A stretch of 64,000 bases of DNA from Luteimonas sp. (GCA_024707405.1 JANPZU010000003.1:558001-622000), one strand, 5' to 3'. Positions 45,593 to 56,405 are shown, numbered from the stretch's first letter. The notes: generated by a model not told the origin, from the letters alone. Numbers and translations are program-made.

Positions 45593-47020
45593 ATGTCGAA
45601 CGGTTACGACGAGATGCACGCTGCGGACGGCAGTGTCCGCACGCACTATGCGGCCTTCGACCGCTGGTTGCAGGAAACGCCCGACCTCCAGATCGCGCAC
45701 AAGCGACGCGAAGCGGAGATCTCCTTCCACCGCGTCGGCATCACCTTCTCGGTCTACGGCGAGGAAGCGGGCAACGAACGCCTGATCCCGTTCGACATGG
45801 TGCCGCGCATCGTGCCGGCAACCGAATGGAAGATGCTCGAAGCCGGCCTGCGCCAGCGCGTGCATGCGCTCAACCTCTTCCTCGGCGACGTGTACGGCGA
45901 ACAGCGCATCCTCAAGGAAGGCCGCGTCCCGGCCGACCTGGTGCTGGAGAACGACGAGTATCGCAACGAGATGCGCGGCTTCGCGGTGCCCGGCGGCGTG
46001 TATTCGCACATCTCCGGCATCGACCTGGTGCGTGCCGGCAACGGCATGTACTACGTGCTCGAAGACAACCTGCGCGTGCCCTCGGGCGTGTCGTACATGC
46101 TCGAGAACCGGCGGATGATGGCGAGGCTGTTGCCGGAACTGTTCGCACGACAGCAGATCGCACCGGTCGAACGCTATCCCGACATGCTGCTGGAGATCCT
46201 GCGCCAGGCCGCACCGTCCGGCATCGACGACCCCGCGGTGGCGGTGCTGACGCCGGGCGCGGCCAACTCGGCCTACTTCGAACATGCCTTCCTCGCCCAG
46301 CAGATGGGCGTGGAGCTGGTCGAGGGCCTCGACCTGTTCGTGCGCGACGACATGGTCTACATGCGCACCACGCGCGGCCCGCAGCGCGTCCACGTGCTCT
46401 ACCGGCGCATCAACGACGACTTCATCGACCCCACCGTGTTCCGGCCCGAGTCGATGCTTGGCGTGCCCGGCCTGTTCCGTGCCTACCGCGCCGGCAACGT
46501 CACGATCGCCAACGCGCCCGGCACCGGCGTCGGCGACGACAAGTCGGTGTATCCCTACGTGCCGGAGATGATCCGCTTCTACCTCAGCGAAGAACCCATC
46601 CTGCACAACGTGCCCACGCGAATGCTGCGCGATCCGGATGACCTCAGGTACACGCTGGAACACCTGCACGAACTGGTGGTGAAGGAAGTCCACGGTGCCG
46701 GCGGCTACGGCATGCTGGTGGGGCCGGCATCGACCCGGACGGAGATCGAGGATTTCCGGCAGCGCATCCTCGCCAATCCCGCCAACTACATCGCGCAGCC
46801 CACGCTGTCGCTCTCCACCTGCCCGACCTTCGTCGAGAGCGGACTGGCGCCGCGCCACATCGACCTGCGTCCGTACATCCTGAGCGGCCATCGCATCCAC
46901 GTGGTACCCGGCGGCCTGACCCGCGTCGCGCTGCGCGAAGGCTCGCTGGTGGTCAATTCCTCCCAGGGCGGCGGCACCAAGGACACCTGGGTGCTGGAAT
47001 CGGACGGGAGGGCCGCCTGA
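45593..47020 (+). CDS. circularly permuted ATP-grasp protein (DUF404/DUF407)
   Basis: This 475-residue protein of the COG2308 family is predicted to form peptide-type bonds using ATP. Start MSNGYDEMHAADG fits the family; the open frame extends a further 16 codons upstream with poorer support. Landmarks are PFDMVPRIVPATEWKMLEAG, GVYSHISGIDLVRAG, VLEDNLRVPSGVSYMLENR, VLTPGAANSAYFEH, VKEVHGAGGYGMLVGPAS and a C-terminal VVNSSQGGGTKDTWVL. Such genes sit with an alpha-E protein and the Anbu peptidase in many proteobacteria, as here. Its stop overlaps the next start. The product of the pathway is not known. Confidence 0.9.
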   Translation: MSNGYDEMHAADGSVRTHYAAFDRWLQETPDLQIAHKRREAEISFHRVGITFSVYGEEAGNERLIPFDMVPRIVPATEWKMLEAGLRQRVHALNLFLGDVYGEQRILKEGRVPADLVLENDEYRNEMRGFAVPGGVYSHISGIDLVRAGNGMYYVLEDNLRVPSGVSYMLENRRMMARLLPELFARQQIAPVERYPDMLLEILRQAAPSGIDDPAVAVLTPGAANSAYFEHAFLAQQMGVELVEGLDLFVRDDMVYMRTTRGPQRVHVLYRRINDDFIDPTVFRPESMLGVPGLFRAYRAGNVTIANAPGTGVGDDKSVYPYVPEMIRFYLSEEPILHNVPTRMLRDPDDLRYTLEHLHELVVKEVHGAGGYGMLVGPASTRTEIEDFRQRILANPANYIAQPTLSLSTCPTFVESGLAPRHIDLRPYILSGHRIHVVPGGLTRVALREGSLVVNSSQGGGTKDTWVLESDGRAA

Positions 47021-48024
47021 TGCTCTGCCGTACCGCGAACGACCTGTACTGGGCCGCGCGCCACGTCGAACGCGCCGAGAACACCGCGCGACTGGTCGAC
47101 GTGACCCTGCGCATCGCGATGCTTCCCGAGCGCTACGACCGCGGCAAGGCCGACGCCGCGCCGTGGCGCCGCGCGCTGGACGCACTGGGCATCGCCGATG
47201 CCGTGCGCCATCGCTATGGCCGCATCGATTCCGAAAGCGTGCTGCGCCACCTGTTGCTCTCGCCGGAAAACCCGTCCTCGGTGTACAGCTGCCTGCACGC
47301 GGCGCGCGAATGCGCGCGTGCGCAGCGCGTCGCGATCACCGCCGAAATGTACGAAGACCTCAACACCTCGTGGCTTGAAATGCGCGGGCACAACTGGGGC
47401 CGCCTGCATGCCGACGGCGTGACCAACCTGCTCGAATGGGTGAAGGGGCGCTCGGCATCGTTCCGCGGCGTCACCATCGGCACGCTCGGACGCGGCGAGG
47501 GCTACCACTTCCTGCAACTGGGCGCCTTCGTCGAACGTGGCGACTGGGCGATCCGCCTGCTCGACATCGCCGGCAGCGAGGGCGAAGCCGAGGCGCGCGA
47601 GCAGGATGCGGTGGATTACTTCCGCTGGAGCGCCTTGCTGCAGTCGCTGTCGGCATTCGAAACCTACCGCCGCCTGTATCGCGAGTCGGTCTGCGCCGCC
47701 GGCGTGGTCGACCTGATGCTGCTGCAGGAACACAATCCGCGCTCGCTGCTCACCTGTACCGCCACCGCGCATTCGGTGCTGCAGACGCTGGCCGGCGGCG
47801 AGGCGATGGAAGTGGTGCGCCAGGCGGGTGCGCTGTCCGCACAATGCCGCTACGCACGGATCGACGAAATCCTCGGCCATGGGTTCGAACCGTGGCTGCA
47901 GGACACCATGTCGCGGTTGATCAAGCTGGGCGATGCGATCCACCGCCAATTCATGGTGTCCACCGACGTGGCCACGCCGGTCGCCACGCGCACGGGCCGC
48001 TCTCCCTGGCTGCAGGATCAATGA
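47020..48024 (+). CDS. alpha-E domain protein (DUF403)
   Basis: This 334-residue all-helical protein of the COG2307 family begins MLCRTANDLYWAARHVERAE, the family hallmark, and includes NPSSVYSCLHAARECAR and HNWGRLHADG. It is always found with the permuted ATP-grasp partner, whose stop codon overlaps this start by one base (ATGATG region). The likely role is assisting or regulating the ligase. The following Anbu gene starts 70 bases downstream. Confidence 0.9.
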   Translation: MLCRTANDLYWAARHVERAENTARLVDVTLRIAMLPERYDRGKADAAPWRRALDALGIADAVRHRYGRIDSESVLRHLLLSPENPSSVYSCLHAARECARAQRVAITAEMYEDLNTSWLEMRGHNWGRLHADGVTNLLEWVKGRSASFRGVTIGTLGRGEGYHFLQLGAFVERGDWAIRLLDIAGSEGEAEAREQDAVDYFRWSALLQSLSAFETYRRLYRESVCAAGVVDLMLLQEHNPRSLLTCTATAHSVLQTLAGGEAMEVVRQAGALSAQCRYARIDEILGHGFEPWLQDTMSRLIKLGDAIHRQFMVSTDVATPVATRTGRSPWLQDQ

Positions 48025-48094
48025 GTCCTTCCCGCAAGCCGCGCCACGCGGGCACAATGCGCGCGCCAAGGAACGCTTCTACGATCGAGACGAC

Positions 48095-48835
48095 ATGACC
48101 TATTGCATCGGCATCAACCTGGACGAAGGCCTGCTGTTCGCGTCCGACTCGCGCACCAATGCAGGCGTCGACGACGTGCGCCGATTCGGCAAGATGCGCA
48201 CGTTCGAGGTTCCCGGCGAGCGACTGATCGTCACGCTGTCGGCCGGAAACCTGTCGCTGACGCAGAACACGCTCAACCTGCTCGAACACCGCGCACGCCA
48301 TGGCGACGGTACCGGGCTGCTCAACGCCAGTTCGATGTTCGAGGTCGCGACCATGGTCGGCGACGCGATGCGCGAGATCCGCAAGCGCGACGAACCCTAC
48401 CTGCGCGACAGCGGCATCGATGCCTCCGGCACCTTCATCGTCGGCGGCCAGATCCAGGGCGAGGCACCGCGCCTGTTCCTGGTGTATTCGGAAGGCAACT
48501 TCATCGAATCCAACCCGGACACGCCCTACTTCCAGTCCGGCGAGATCAAGTTCGGCAAGCCGATCCTCGACCGCGTGGTCACGCCGAAGACGTCACTGCT
48601 CGAGGCCGCGAAATGCGCGCTGGTGTCGTTCGACTCCACCATGCGTTCCAACCTCTCCGTCGGCCCGCCGATCGAACTGCTGCTCTACCACCGCGACGCA
48701 CTGCAGGTCGGCATCCGCGAGCGGCTGGAGGATGACGACCCCTACCTCAACCAGGTGCGCGGCCACTGGAACGACAGCCTGCGCAACGCGCTGCAGACGC
48801 TGCCCATGCCGGAGTGGCTCTCAGGGGAAAACTGA
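48095..48835 (+). CDS. Anbu, proteasome-related peptidase
   Basis: This 246-residue Ntn-hydrolase of the Anbu family (COG3484) is an ancestral-type proteasome beta subunit that assembles into an open helical oligomer. The start at 48095 gives MTYCIGINLDEGLLFASDSR, with Thr2 as the expected N-terminal nucleophile and DSRTNAG as the next conserved block. SAGNLSLTQNTLNLL and SGTFIVGGQIQGE follow. The longer open frame upstream lies inside the previous gene and has no similarity. In the classical cluster a transglutaminase-like gene accompanies the alpha-E and ATP-grasp genes; none is seen here. A terminator follows. Confidence 0.9.
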   Translation: MTYCIGINLDEGLLFASDSRTNAGVDDVRRFGKMRTFEVPGERLIVTLSAGNLSLTQNTLNLLEHRARHGDGTGLLNASSMFEVATMVGDAMREIRKRDEPYLRDSGIDASGTFIVGGQIQGEAPRLFLVYSEGNFIESNPDTPYFQSGEIKFGKPILDRVVTPKTSLLEAAKCALVSFDSTMRSNLSVGPPIELLLYHRDALQVGIRERLEDDDPYLNQVRGHWNDSLRNALQTLPMPEWLSGEN

Positions 48836-48863
48836 CGTCGCACCGGTTGCAGGTTGCAAGCAG

Positions 48864-48895
48864 AAGGCCGCCCGGGGGCGGCCTTCGTCTTTTTT
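48864..48895 (+). terminator. Rho-independent terminator between convergent genes
   Basis: AAGGCCGCC (48864-48872) pairs with GGCGGCCTT (48877-48885), followed by CGTC and six T residues. It lies between the Anbu gene and the convergent S9 peptidase gene. Confidence 0.88.
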
Positions 48896-48912
48896 GGATT
48901 GCCGGCGGATCG

Positions 48913-51417
48913 TCAGTCCGACACAGTGCCGGCCGTTTCGCCATCCGCGCGTGGCGGTGCATTGCGGACGTGCTTTTCCAGCCACGCATGCGTTTCGTAC
49001 AGCATGTGCAGGATCGACTCCCGCGCGCGATAGCCGTGCGATTCCCTCGGCAGCATCACCAGCCGCGCATTGCCGCCCAGGCCCTTGATCGCCGCATACA
49101 TGCGTTCGCTCTGTACCGGGAACGTCCCAGAGTTGTTGTCCTCCTCGCCGTGGATCAGCAGGATCGGATCCTTGATCTGCTGCGCGTAGTCGAACGGCGA
49201 CATCCGGTGGTAGGTGTCCTGCGCCTGCCAGTAGTTGCGCTCCTCGGCCTGGAAGCCGAACGGCGTCAGCGAGCGGTTGTAGGCACCGCTGCGCGCGATG
49301 CCGGTGCGGAACAGGCGCGAATGCGCCAGCAGGTTCGCGGTCATGAACGCGCCGTAGGAATGGCCGCCGATCGCGATGCGGTCGCGATCGGCCACGCCAC
49401 GGCGCGCCACTTCGTCCACCGCCGCCTGCGCACTGGCCACGAGTTGCTGGATGTAGGTGTCGTTGGGCTCGGCATCGCCCTCGCCGACGATCGGCATGGT
49501 CGGGCCGTCGAGCACCACGTAGCCCGCCGTGAGGAAGGCCAGCGGCCCCCAGTAGCTGATGGTGTTGAACCGGTACGGCGAATCGGTGACCTGGCTGGCG
49601 GCATCGGCGGATTTGAACTCCTGCGGGTAGGCCCACATCAGCAACGGCCGCGGGCCATCGCGCTGCGGGTCGTAGCCCGGCGGCAGGTAGAGCGTCGCGG
49701 TCAGATCGACGCCATCGGCGCGCTTGTAGCGGATCTGCTCCTTGGCCACCTCGCGCAATTGCGGCGTGGGATGCTCGAACGCGGTCAGTGCCACGCGCGA
49801 ACCGGCATCGCCGCCGATCGTGTGCACGTAGAAATTCGCCGGTTCGGTCGGTGATTCGCGCGTGACCAGGATGCGCCGCGCATCCGCATCGAGCATCGAA
49901 CGCGGTACTTCGTAGTACGGCGCCTGCGAATGGAACAGCCGCTCGGTCTCGCCGGTGGACAGCCGCTGGCGATCAAGGAACGGCCGGTCGCCTTCCGGCG
50001 ACGCGCCGTCGCCGATGCGATAGATGGTGTCCCCATCCCCGCCGACCAGCAGGCGCGAGAAGCCCTTGTCGTCGGGCATCGTCACCGGCGAGCCGGGATC
50101 GGCGTAGCGATCCTCGTAGGAGCCTTCACGCAGCACCACCGGCGCGCGATCGGTGTCGGGTGCCAGCCGCCATTCGCGGATCTGGCGCGTGCGCCACCAG
50201 AATTCGTACAGCAATGCCAGCTCGCCATCGCCCCAGGTCACTCCGGAATAGCGCATCGACAGATCCGCCAGCACGGCCGGCGATCCACTGAACGGCGCGG
50301 CATGCATGAACACGCGGTCGCGCACGGCGGACTCGCGGGCGGGATCGCCACCATCCTGCGCCTCGGCCCACACCAGCGTGGCCGGCGCATCGGCACGCCA
50401 TGACACACGGCGCACGCCGGTCGCGACCGCATCGTTGCCGGTCGGCAGGCCATCCACCAGCGGCAGCCTGGCCACGGTGTGCAGCACGCGGCCCTCCGGC
50501 CCGACCACGTCGATGACGCGCGGGAAACGCGAATACGGGACGAGGTAGGAGAACGGCCTCTCGATGCGCTGGCGGAGGATGTGCCTGCCGTCCGGCGACA
50601 CCGACGCACCGACGTGCAGGTCGGGCGATCCGATCGCGGACACCTTGCCCTGCAGGTCGACGCGCGCGAGCTGCGTGGTGAGGAAGTGCGCGAACACCGC
50701 TTCGTCGTGCGGGTTGCGCAACAGATCCTGGAAGGTGCGCAAGCTGCGCACTTCGCCGCCTTCGGTCTGCTGGATGTTGGGCCCGGCCGGGATGCCGTCG
50801 TCCACCGGCATCGCGCCCTGGTTCGCCGGTCGCAGTTGCACCAGCAGCGACTTGCCGTCAGGCATCCACTGGAAGCCCGAGCCGATCACCGCGTTGAGCG
50901 GTTGCTGCAACAGGCGGCGTGCACGCGACGCGGCCACGTCCACCAGCCACAGTTCGACGCGACCGCCTCGTGCATCGACATGGCTGAACGCGATGTGGCG
51001 CTGGTCGGGCGACCATGCCATCGATGCGAGCGCCATCGGCTGCGGCAGGCCCGCAATGCGGCGTTCCGCACGGGTCTCCACGTCCTGCAGCCAGAGATCG
51101 TCGACGAAGGAGAACTGGCTGGACGCATGGGTGCGCGGATGGATGCGGATCCCGCCCAGCTTCAGTTCCGGCTGCGAGACCACGTCGATGCCCGGCAACA
51201 CGGGCGTCCGCAGGTACGCCACCAGATCCCGGCGCGGCGACAGCGACAATCGCGGCGGACGCGGCGCATCCACCAGCGCCTGCAGTTCCGGCGGCGGCAG
51301 GCGGTATCCGCCTTCCCCCGCGGCATCGGCCGGCACCTGCGCCAGCGCGGCCGCCGATGCGAACATGAACGCCAACAGCATTGCCGGCACGAAACCACGG
51401 ACTGGACGGATATGCAT
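48913..51417 (-). CDS. exported S9-family serine peptidase (prolyl oligopeptidase fold)
   Basis: This 834-residue periplasmic or outer peptidase has a signal peptide ending in ASAAALAQ. A beta-propeller region spans about residues 60-560, and an alpha/beta-hydrolase domain follows. The catalytic Ser is in AIGGHSYGAFMTANLL, the Asp in LLIHGEEDNNSGTFP and the His in LPRESHGYRARESIL. The overall layout (RPVLPGIDVVSQPELKLGG-like start, PEFKSADAASQV) resembles the glutamyl-endopeptidase branch also found in chloroplasts. The start at 51417 was chosen for its signal peptide; an extension to 51492 has none. It is divergent from ahcY. Confidence 0.9.
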   Translation of the reverse strand: MHIRPVRGFVPAMLLAFMFASAAALAQVPADAAGEGGYRLPPPELQALVDAPRPPRLSLSPRRDLVAYLRTPVLPGIDVVSQPELKLGGIRIHPRTHASSQFSFVDDLWLQDVETRAERRIAGLPQPMALASMAWSPDQRHIAFSHVDARGGRVELWLVDVAASRARRLLQQPLNAVIGSGFQWMPDGKSLLVQLRPANQGAMPVDDGIPAGPNIQQTEGGEVRSLRTFQDLLRNPHDEAVFAHFLTTQLARVDLQGKVSAIGSPDLHVGASVSPDGRHILRQRIERPFSYLVPYSRFPRVIDVVGPEGRVLHTVARLPLVDGLPTGNDAVATGVRRVSWRADAPATLVWAEAQDGGDPARESAVRDRVFMHAAPFSGSPAVLADLSMRYSGVTWGDGELALLYEFWWRTRQIREWRLAPDTDRAPVVLREGSYEDRYADPGSPVTMPDDKGFSRLLVGGDGDTIYRIGDGASPEGDRPFLDRQRLSTGETERLFHSQAPYYEVPRSMLDADARRILVTRESPTEPANFYVHTIGGDAGSRVALTAFEHPTPQLREVAKEQIRYKRADGVDLTATLYLPPGYDPQRDGPRPLLMWAYPQEFKSADAASQVTDSPYRFNTISYWGPLAFLTAGYVVLDGPTMPIVGEGDAEPNDTYIQQLVASAQAAVDEVARRGVADRDRIAIGGHSYGAFMTANLLAHSRLFRTGIARSGAYNRSLTPFGFQAEERNYWQAQDTYHRMSPFDYAQQIKDPILLIHGEEDNNSGTFPVQSERMYAAIKGLGGNARLVMLPRESHGYRARESILHMLYETHAWLEKHVRNAPPRADGETAGTVSD

Positions 51418-51547
51418 GCGACTGGAACTCCCCGGAATCCAAGCGTTCCAGCATAGCCATCCCGGCTGCAGCGCGACCCTGACGATGGTCACGGCGGTGG
51501 CCGGCCCGGCCGCTTTGGTGCGGCGGCTGCGTTAGAATGGCCATTCC

Positions 51548-51620
51548 TGCCGAGGGGCGCTGCGACCGTGGATCTGCACGGCCAGGCTCGGCATGGGTCA
51601 CCTGCGACAACGGCGCCCGT
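51548..51620 (+). ncRNA. S-adenosylhomocysteine (SAH) riboswitch
   Basis: The leader of ahcY carries the SAH riboswitch core. CCGAGGGGCGCTGCGACC (from 51550) and CCAGGCTCGGC (51582-51592) match the consensus closely. TGCCGAG (51548-51554) pairs with CTCGGCA (51587-51593) as the main stem. GGGCGC in the loop can pair with GCGCCC at 51614-51619 to form the pseudoknot. The 20 bases between stem and pseudoknot strand are within the variation the class allows. SAH binding should raise ahcY expression so that the inhibitor is cleared. Confidence 0.93.
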
Positions 51621-51662
51621 TACTGCGAACCGCACGCGGTTCACAACGACGGAGCACAACCG

Positions 51663-53108
<1,446 letters not shown>

Positions 53109-53135
53109 TCGGCTGCTCGATCATTGCGTGATAGG

Positions 53136-53162
53136 AACGGGCGCCCAAGGGCGCCCGTTTTT
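53136..53162 (+). terminator. Rho-independent terminator after ahcY
   Basis: AACGGGCGCCC (53136-53146) and GGGCGCCCGTT (53149-53159) form a long GC stem, with the innermost pairs opening to make the loop, followed by five T residues. It starts 28 bases past the ahcY stop. Confidence 0.88.
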
Positions 53163-53265
53163 CATGGTCGGCCGTGAGTCGTCTCGACCACTGTTGGAGC
53201 CTAAACACGGCTTGGCTTTACCCCGTGTCACCCAAGATGAAGCCACCGCTCGATGATCGCCCGGA

Positions 53266-54042
53266 TCACGAGCCCGCCCCCGGCTGGCGCAAGCCGTCGT
53301 CGACAACAGCGCTGGCCTGCCCGCGCACGCCTTCCGTTGGGTCGAACATCGCGATGCCGCCCAAGGCGGTGTTCACCGGCACCTCGCCCTGCAGCACGTC
53401 CCAGTGCTCGGCCAGCTTGCCGTTTTCGATCCGGAACACGTCGATCACCACTTGCGGCGCGTCAGACCAGCCACGGATCCGACCATGGATGGCGACGAGA
53501 TCGCCTTCGGCAACCATCAGGCCAGGCTCGTAGTAGACGTCTTTCGACATCCCGGCCACCAGCGCCTGCAATGCATCGCGCCCCTGGGGAATGGCGGGAT
53601 TGTGCTGGATGTAATCCGCGACATAGAGGCGCTCGACCACCGACGCATCGTGGCGCTGGAACAGCGCCGTCATTGCCTCGAGCACCAATGCCCTGTTGTG
53701 CCGGGGACGATCATCGAAAACGACATCCGCAGGCCGGGTGACCTCGAATGTCCCGGTCATCCGCAGGAACTGCCCTCCGGGCAGTGTCGCGTGCGAATGA
53801 ACCAGGCCACGATCGTAATCCTGGACGTTGGTCACCGTCGCACCATCCCGTTCCTGCCAACTGACGGCAAACAGGCTGTTGCCGAGCGGGATGACCTTGA
53901 TGTCGACGATTTCGGTACGAGCGAACGGGCCTTGCTTGATCTCGAACTGCAATCGGTCGACTGACAGCAGCGTGAGGCTGACCCGGAACTCCGGATAGGA
54001 GACATCCAGTTGCATGCCAACGGGAAAACGCTCCAGCGACAT
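53266..54042 (-). CDS. MoaF-like domain fused to SnoaL/NTF2-like domain
   Basis: This 258-residue two-domain protein has a lipocalin-like MoaF half first (about 1-110, with VSYPEFRVSLTLLSV and VTNVQDYDRGLVHSHATLPGG). A SnoaL-like cone domain follows (about 120-225, with VVERLYVADYIQHNPAIPQG and EHWDVLQGEVPVN). SnoaL relatives bind or isomerise small organic molecules; the substrate here is unknown. The start at 54042 is preferred over 54084 because GGAG lies upstream. It is the last of a same-strand group with a YcaC-like hydrolase and another SnoaL-like protein, next to an AraC regulator. Confidence 0.75.
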   Translation of the reverse strand: MSLERFPVGMQLDVSYPEFRVSLTLLSVDRLQFEIKQGPFARTEIVDIKVIPLGNSLFAVSWQERDGATVTNVQDYDRGLVHSHATLPGGQFLRMTGTFEVTRPADVVFDDRPRHNRALVLEAMTALFQRHDASVVERLYVADYIQHNPAIPQGRDALQALVAGMSKDVYYEPGLMVAEGDLVAIHGRIRGWSDAPQVVIDVFRIENGKLAEHWDVLQGEVPVNTALGGIAMFDPTEGVRGQASAVVDDGLRQPGAGS

Positions 54043-54150
54043 CGTGATTACTCCATCGTTCCTGGGCGATGAATCGTCCGGCATGCCTGGACGTGCCCGG
54101 ACAAGGGCAACGGGGCCAGGCTCACCGGGCTAACGTCGTCTTCGACCGGA

Positions 54151-54798
54151 TCAGGCTTCGGCCGGCACCGGCGTGTTCAGCAGTTGCTGTTCCCACAGGT
54201 AGGCGATGCCACTGCCGGCGGCATGCTGGATCAGCACGTCGGTCACCTTGCCTGCCGTTTCCATCCGTGCCCAGTCGCGCTGCCATTCCGCGGTCAGCGC
54301 CATCCACGTGATCACGTTGGCCCCGGCCGCAAGCATGCGCTGGATCGCCATCTGGTGCGCCTCGACCGAGACCGAGCCGCAGGCATCAGTCACGACGGTC
54401 ACGTCCCAGCCCTCGCCAAGGGCCTGGATGACCGGCATCGCAACGCAGACTTCGATCCACAGGCCGGCCATGATCAGTTGCTTGCGACCACTGGCCTTGA
54501 CCACGTCGACGACCTTCGGGTCTTGCCAGGTGTTGATCAAGGTGCGGTCGATCACCTTCTGGTTCGGGAACACGTCGGTGATCTGCGGAAAGATGTAACC
54601 ACTTCGCCCCTCGACCACGCTGGTCAGGATGGTGGGGACGCCGAACGCCTTCGCGGCCTTCGCCAGCCCCGTCGCGTTGTTGACCACCGCGTGCGGATCG
54701 TGGCTGTTGAGGTTCGCGAGCTGGTAGGGCTGGTGGTCGATCAGCACCAGGATGCTGTCTTCGGGGCGCAGCAGCGCATCGAGTCCGGTCTTGGGCAT
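54151..54798 (-). CDS. isochorismatase-family hydrolase (YcaC-like)
   Basis: This is a 215-residue cysteine hydrolase. Family marks are the N-terminal Asp (ILVLIDHQPYQLANL), the Lys region (TSVVEGRSGY) and the catalytic Cys in LWIEVCVAMPVIQALG. GEGWDVTVVTDACGS and MTMALT-type helix segments follow. YcaC-type enzymes are octameric hydrolases of uncertain substrate. It sits between two SnoaL-like genes under a likely shared promoter region with an AraC-type activator upstream. Confidence 0.85.
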   Translation of the reverse strand: MPKTGLDALLRPEDSILVLIDHQPYQLANLNSHDPHAVVNNATGLAKAAKAFGVPTILTSVVEGRSGYIFPQITDVFPNQKVIDRTLINTWQDPKVVDVVKASGRKQLIMAGLWIEVCVAMPVIQALGEGWDVTVVTDACGSVSVEAHQMAIQRMLAAGANVITWMALTAEWQRDWARMETAGKVTDVLIQHAAGSGIAYLWEQQLLNTPVPAEA

Positions 54799-54837
54799 TG
54801 CGGTACCTCTCTTGTGAATGGTGGAGTCGAGGGGGGA

Positions 54838-55242
54838 TCAGGCAGGAGGATCCAGGAACACGTGCAGCGTGCCGATGCGATCGCCCTGGAACGTGGCCAC
54901 GTCGGTGCCGGTCACCGCGACCGGGCCTCCCGGCGCACCGGCTTGCCAGTGCAATCGGCCGATGCCGTGATGCCCGACCGCCGGGCCGCGCGCAACGAAC
55001 GTGAAATCAGCTGGCAGCATCGACAGCAATTTGTCGACGGCGGCGGAGATGGCCTCATGACCCGTCACGACGGTGTCGGGTTCGTACAACACCGCATCCG
55101 GCAGATAGAGATCGGCGATGGCGCGCAAGCGAAGACCGGCATCACGCTGCGAGAACACCTTTTCGAGGTTCGCGCGCATGCGCATGTCGTAATCGAACGC
55201 ATCGTCGTCCGATGCAGGTCTCGGACTGCTGGATCCAGCCAT
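54838..55242 (-). CDS. SnoaL/NTF2-like protein
   Basis: This is a small single-domain cone-fold protein of about 134 residues from the ATG at 55242; an upstream start at 55272 is also open. Features are LRLRAIADLYLPDAVLYEPD, VTGHEAISAAVDKLL and VTGTDVATFQGDRIGTLHVFLD. This pattern is usual for polyketide-cyclase-like or bystander stress proteins. Substrate unknown. Same strand as and 39 bases upstream of the YcaC-like gene. Confidence 0.72.
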   Translation of the reverse strand: MAGSSSPRPASDDDAFDYDMRMRANLEKVFSQRDAGLRLRAIADLYLPDAVLYEPDTVVTGHEAISAAVDKLLSMLPADFTFVARGPAVGHHGIGRLHWQAGAPGGPVAVTGTDVATFQGDRIGTLHVFLDPPA

Positions 55243-55357
55243 CGTTTTCAGGGTCGTCCGGCAGCGGCACATGCCGCTGCACGGATACTAGGCAGCAGTC
55301 ACGCATCCGGCACTGTCGGATCGTGCCGTTTCCAGTCGGATCCGCGCGCTTGCGCCG

Positions 55358-56260
55358 TCAATGCCCCTGCTGGCGACGCCACGCGGCAGGGCTTGCACCG
55401 GCAATCCTGCGAAACGTTCGCCCGAAATGCACGGCGTCCGCGAAGCCGGTCGCCTCGGCAACCTCGTCCATCCGCGCATGCCTGCTCGAGAGCAGCATCT
55501 TCGCCCGGTCGACGCGATGGGCGAGTTGCCACCGGTAGGGCGCCTGTCCGGTGGACGCCTTGAAAGCGCGGCTGAAGCGCGATTGCGACAACCCGACCAG
55601 ACTGGCCAGATCCTTCAGTTCGACACGACGGTCGGCATGCTCGGTCAGGTAATCGATCACCCGCCGCAGTTGCCACGGCGCCAGCGCACCATCCGTCGAA
55701 TGCGCGGGCTCGCATCTTTCCGCAGCCAGGTGGGCAACAATCGCGGCGGTCAGGCCATCCCCGTACAGGCGCATCGACGGATCGGGCGAACCGACCGCCT
55801 CGGCAAGCAGCTTCATCAACGTCCACAACCGTTCGTCGGAAAAGCGCAGGCGCGGTGCAGACAAGGTCGCGAGGCTGACGCCAAAGCGCTGCTGCAGGGC
55901 GGGCACGTCGAATCGCAGCGTGACGTCGCGCGCGTAGTGCAGGTCGGCGCCATAGCCCCACAGATCCATCCCCGCAGGCGCCATGTAGAGATGCCGCGGG
56001 GTATATCCGGCCTGGCATGGCTGGCTCTCATGGAACCGTGGTTCGCAAGGACTCCCTCCCCGCTCCTCCAGCAAAGCGTTGATGCGGGTTTCGTCCTCGT
56101 AGCACAGGTGGTGCAACACGCGGCCGCTGCACGTGGCTTCGGTGACGTCGACACCCATGCCGTTCCATTCGCCCTGCATCACCGAGAATGCCGAGATGTT
56201 CTCCGGCAAGGGAACGAGACGCTCGAGACGTGTGGCCATGGCGTTGCCATCCGGAAGCAT
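55358..56260 (-). CDS. AraC-family transcriptional regulator
   Basis: This 300-residue regulator has a variable N-terminal sensing half and a C-terminal double helix-turn-helix. VELKDLASLVGLSQSRFSRAFKASTGQAPYRW is helix-turn-helix one, and MDEVAEATGFADAVHFGRTFRRIAGASPAAWR is helix-turn-helix two. Another ATG lies at 56239. It lies directly upstream of the SnoaL/YcaC/MoaF-like genes on the same strand and probably activates them. The inducer is not evident. Confidence 0.88.
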   Translation of the reverse strand: MLPDGNAMATRLERLVPLPENISAFSVMQGEWNGMGVDVTEATCSGRVLHHLCYEDETRINALLEERGGSPCEPRFHESQPCQAGYTPRHLYMAPAGMDLWGYGADLHYARDVTLRFDVPALQQRFGVSLATLSAPRLRFSDERLWTLMKLLAEAVGSPDPSMRLYGDGLTAAIVAHLAAERCEPAHSTDGALAPWQLRRVIDYLTEHADRRVELKDLASLVGLSQSRFSRAFKASTGQAPYRWQLAHRVDRAKMLLSSRHARMDEVAEATGFADAVHFGRTFRRIAGASPAAWRRQQGH

Positions 56261-56405
56261 GAGGTGCGCGAAGCGATCCTACGGCACGCGACGCGTCGAT
56301 TTCCCAACACGGGCAGATCGCATTGTTGCGCGGGGGCCGGGGTGCTCTTGCACATCCGTGCGCAAGCGGCACGAACGACCGACCACGCCATTCCAGTCGC
56401 GAGGA

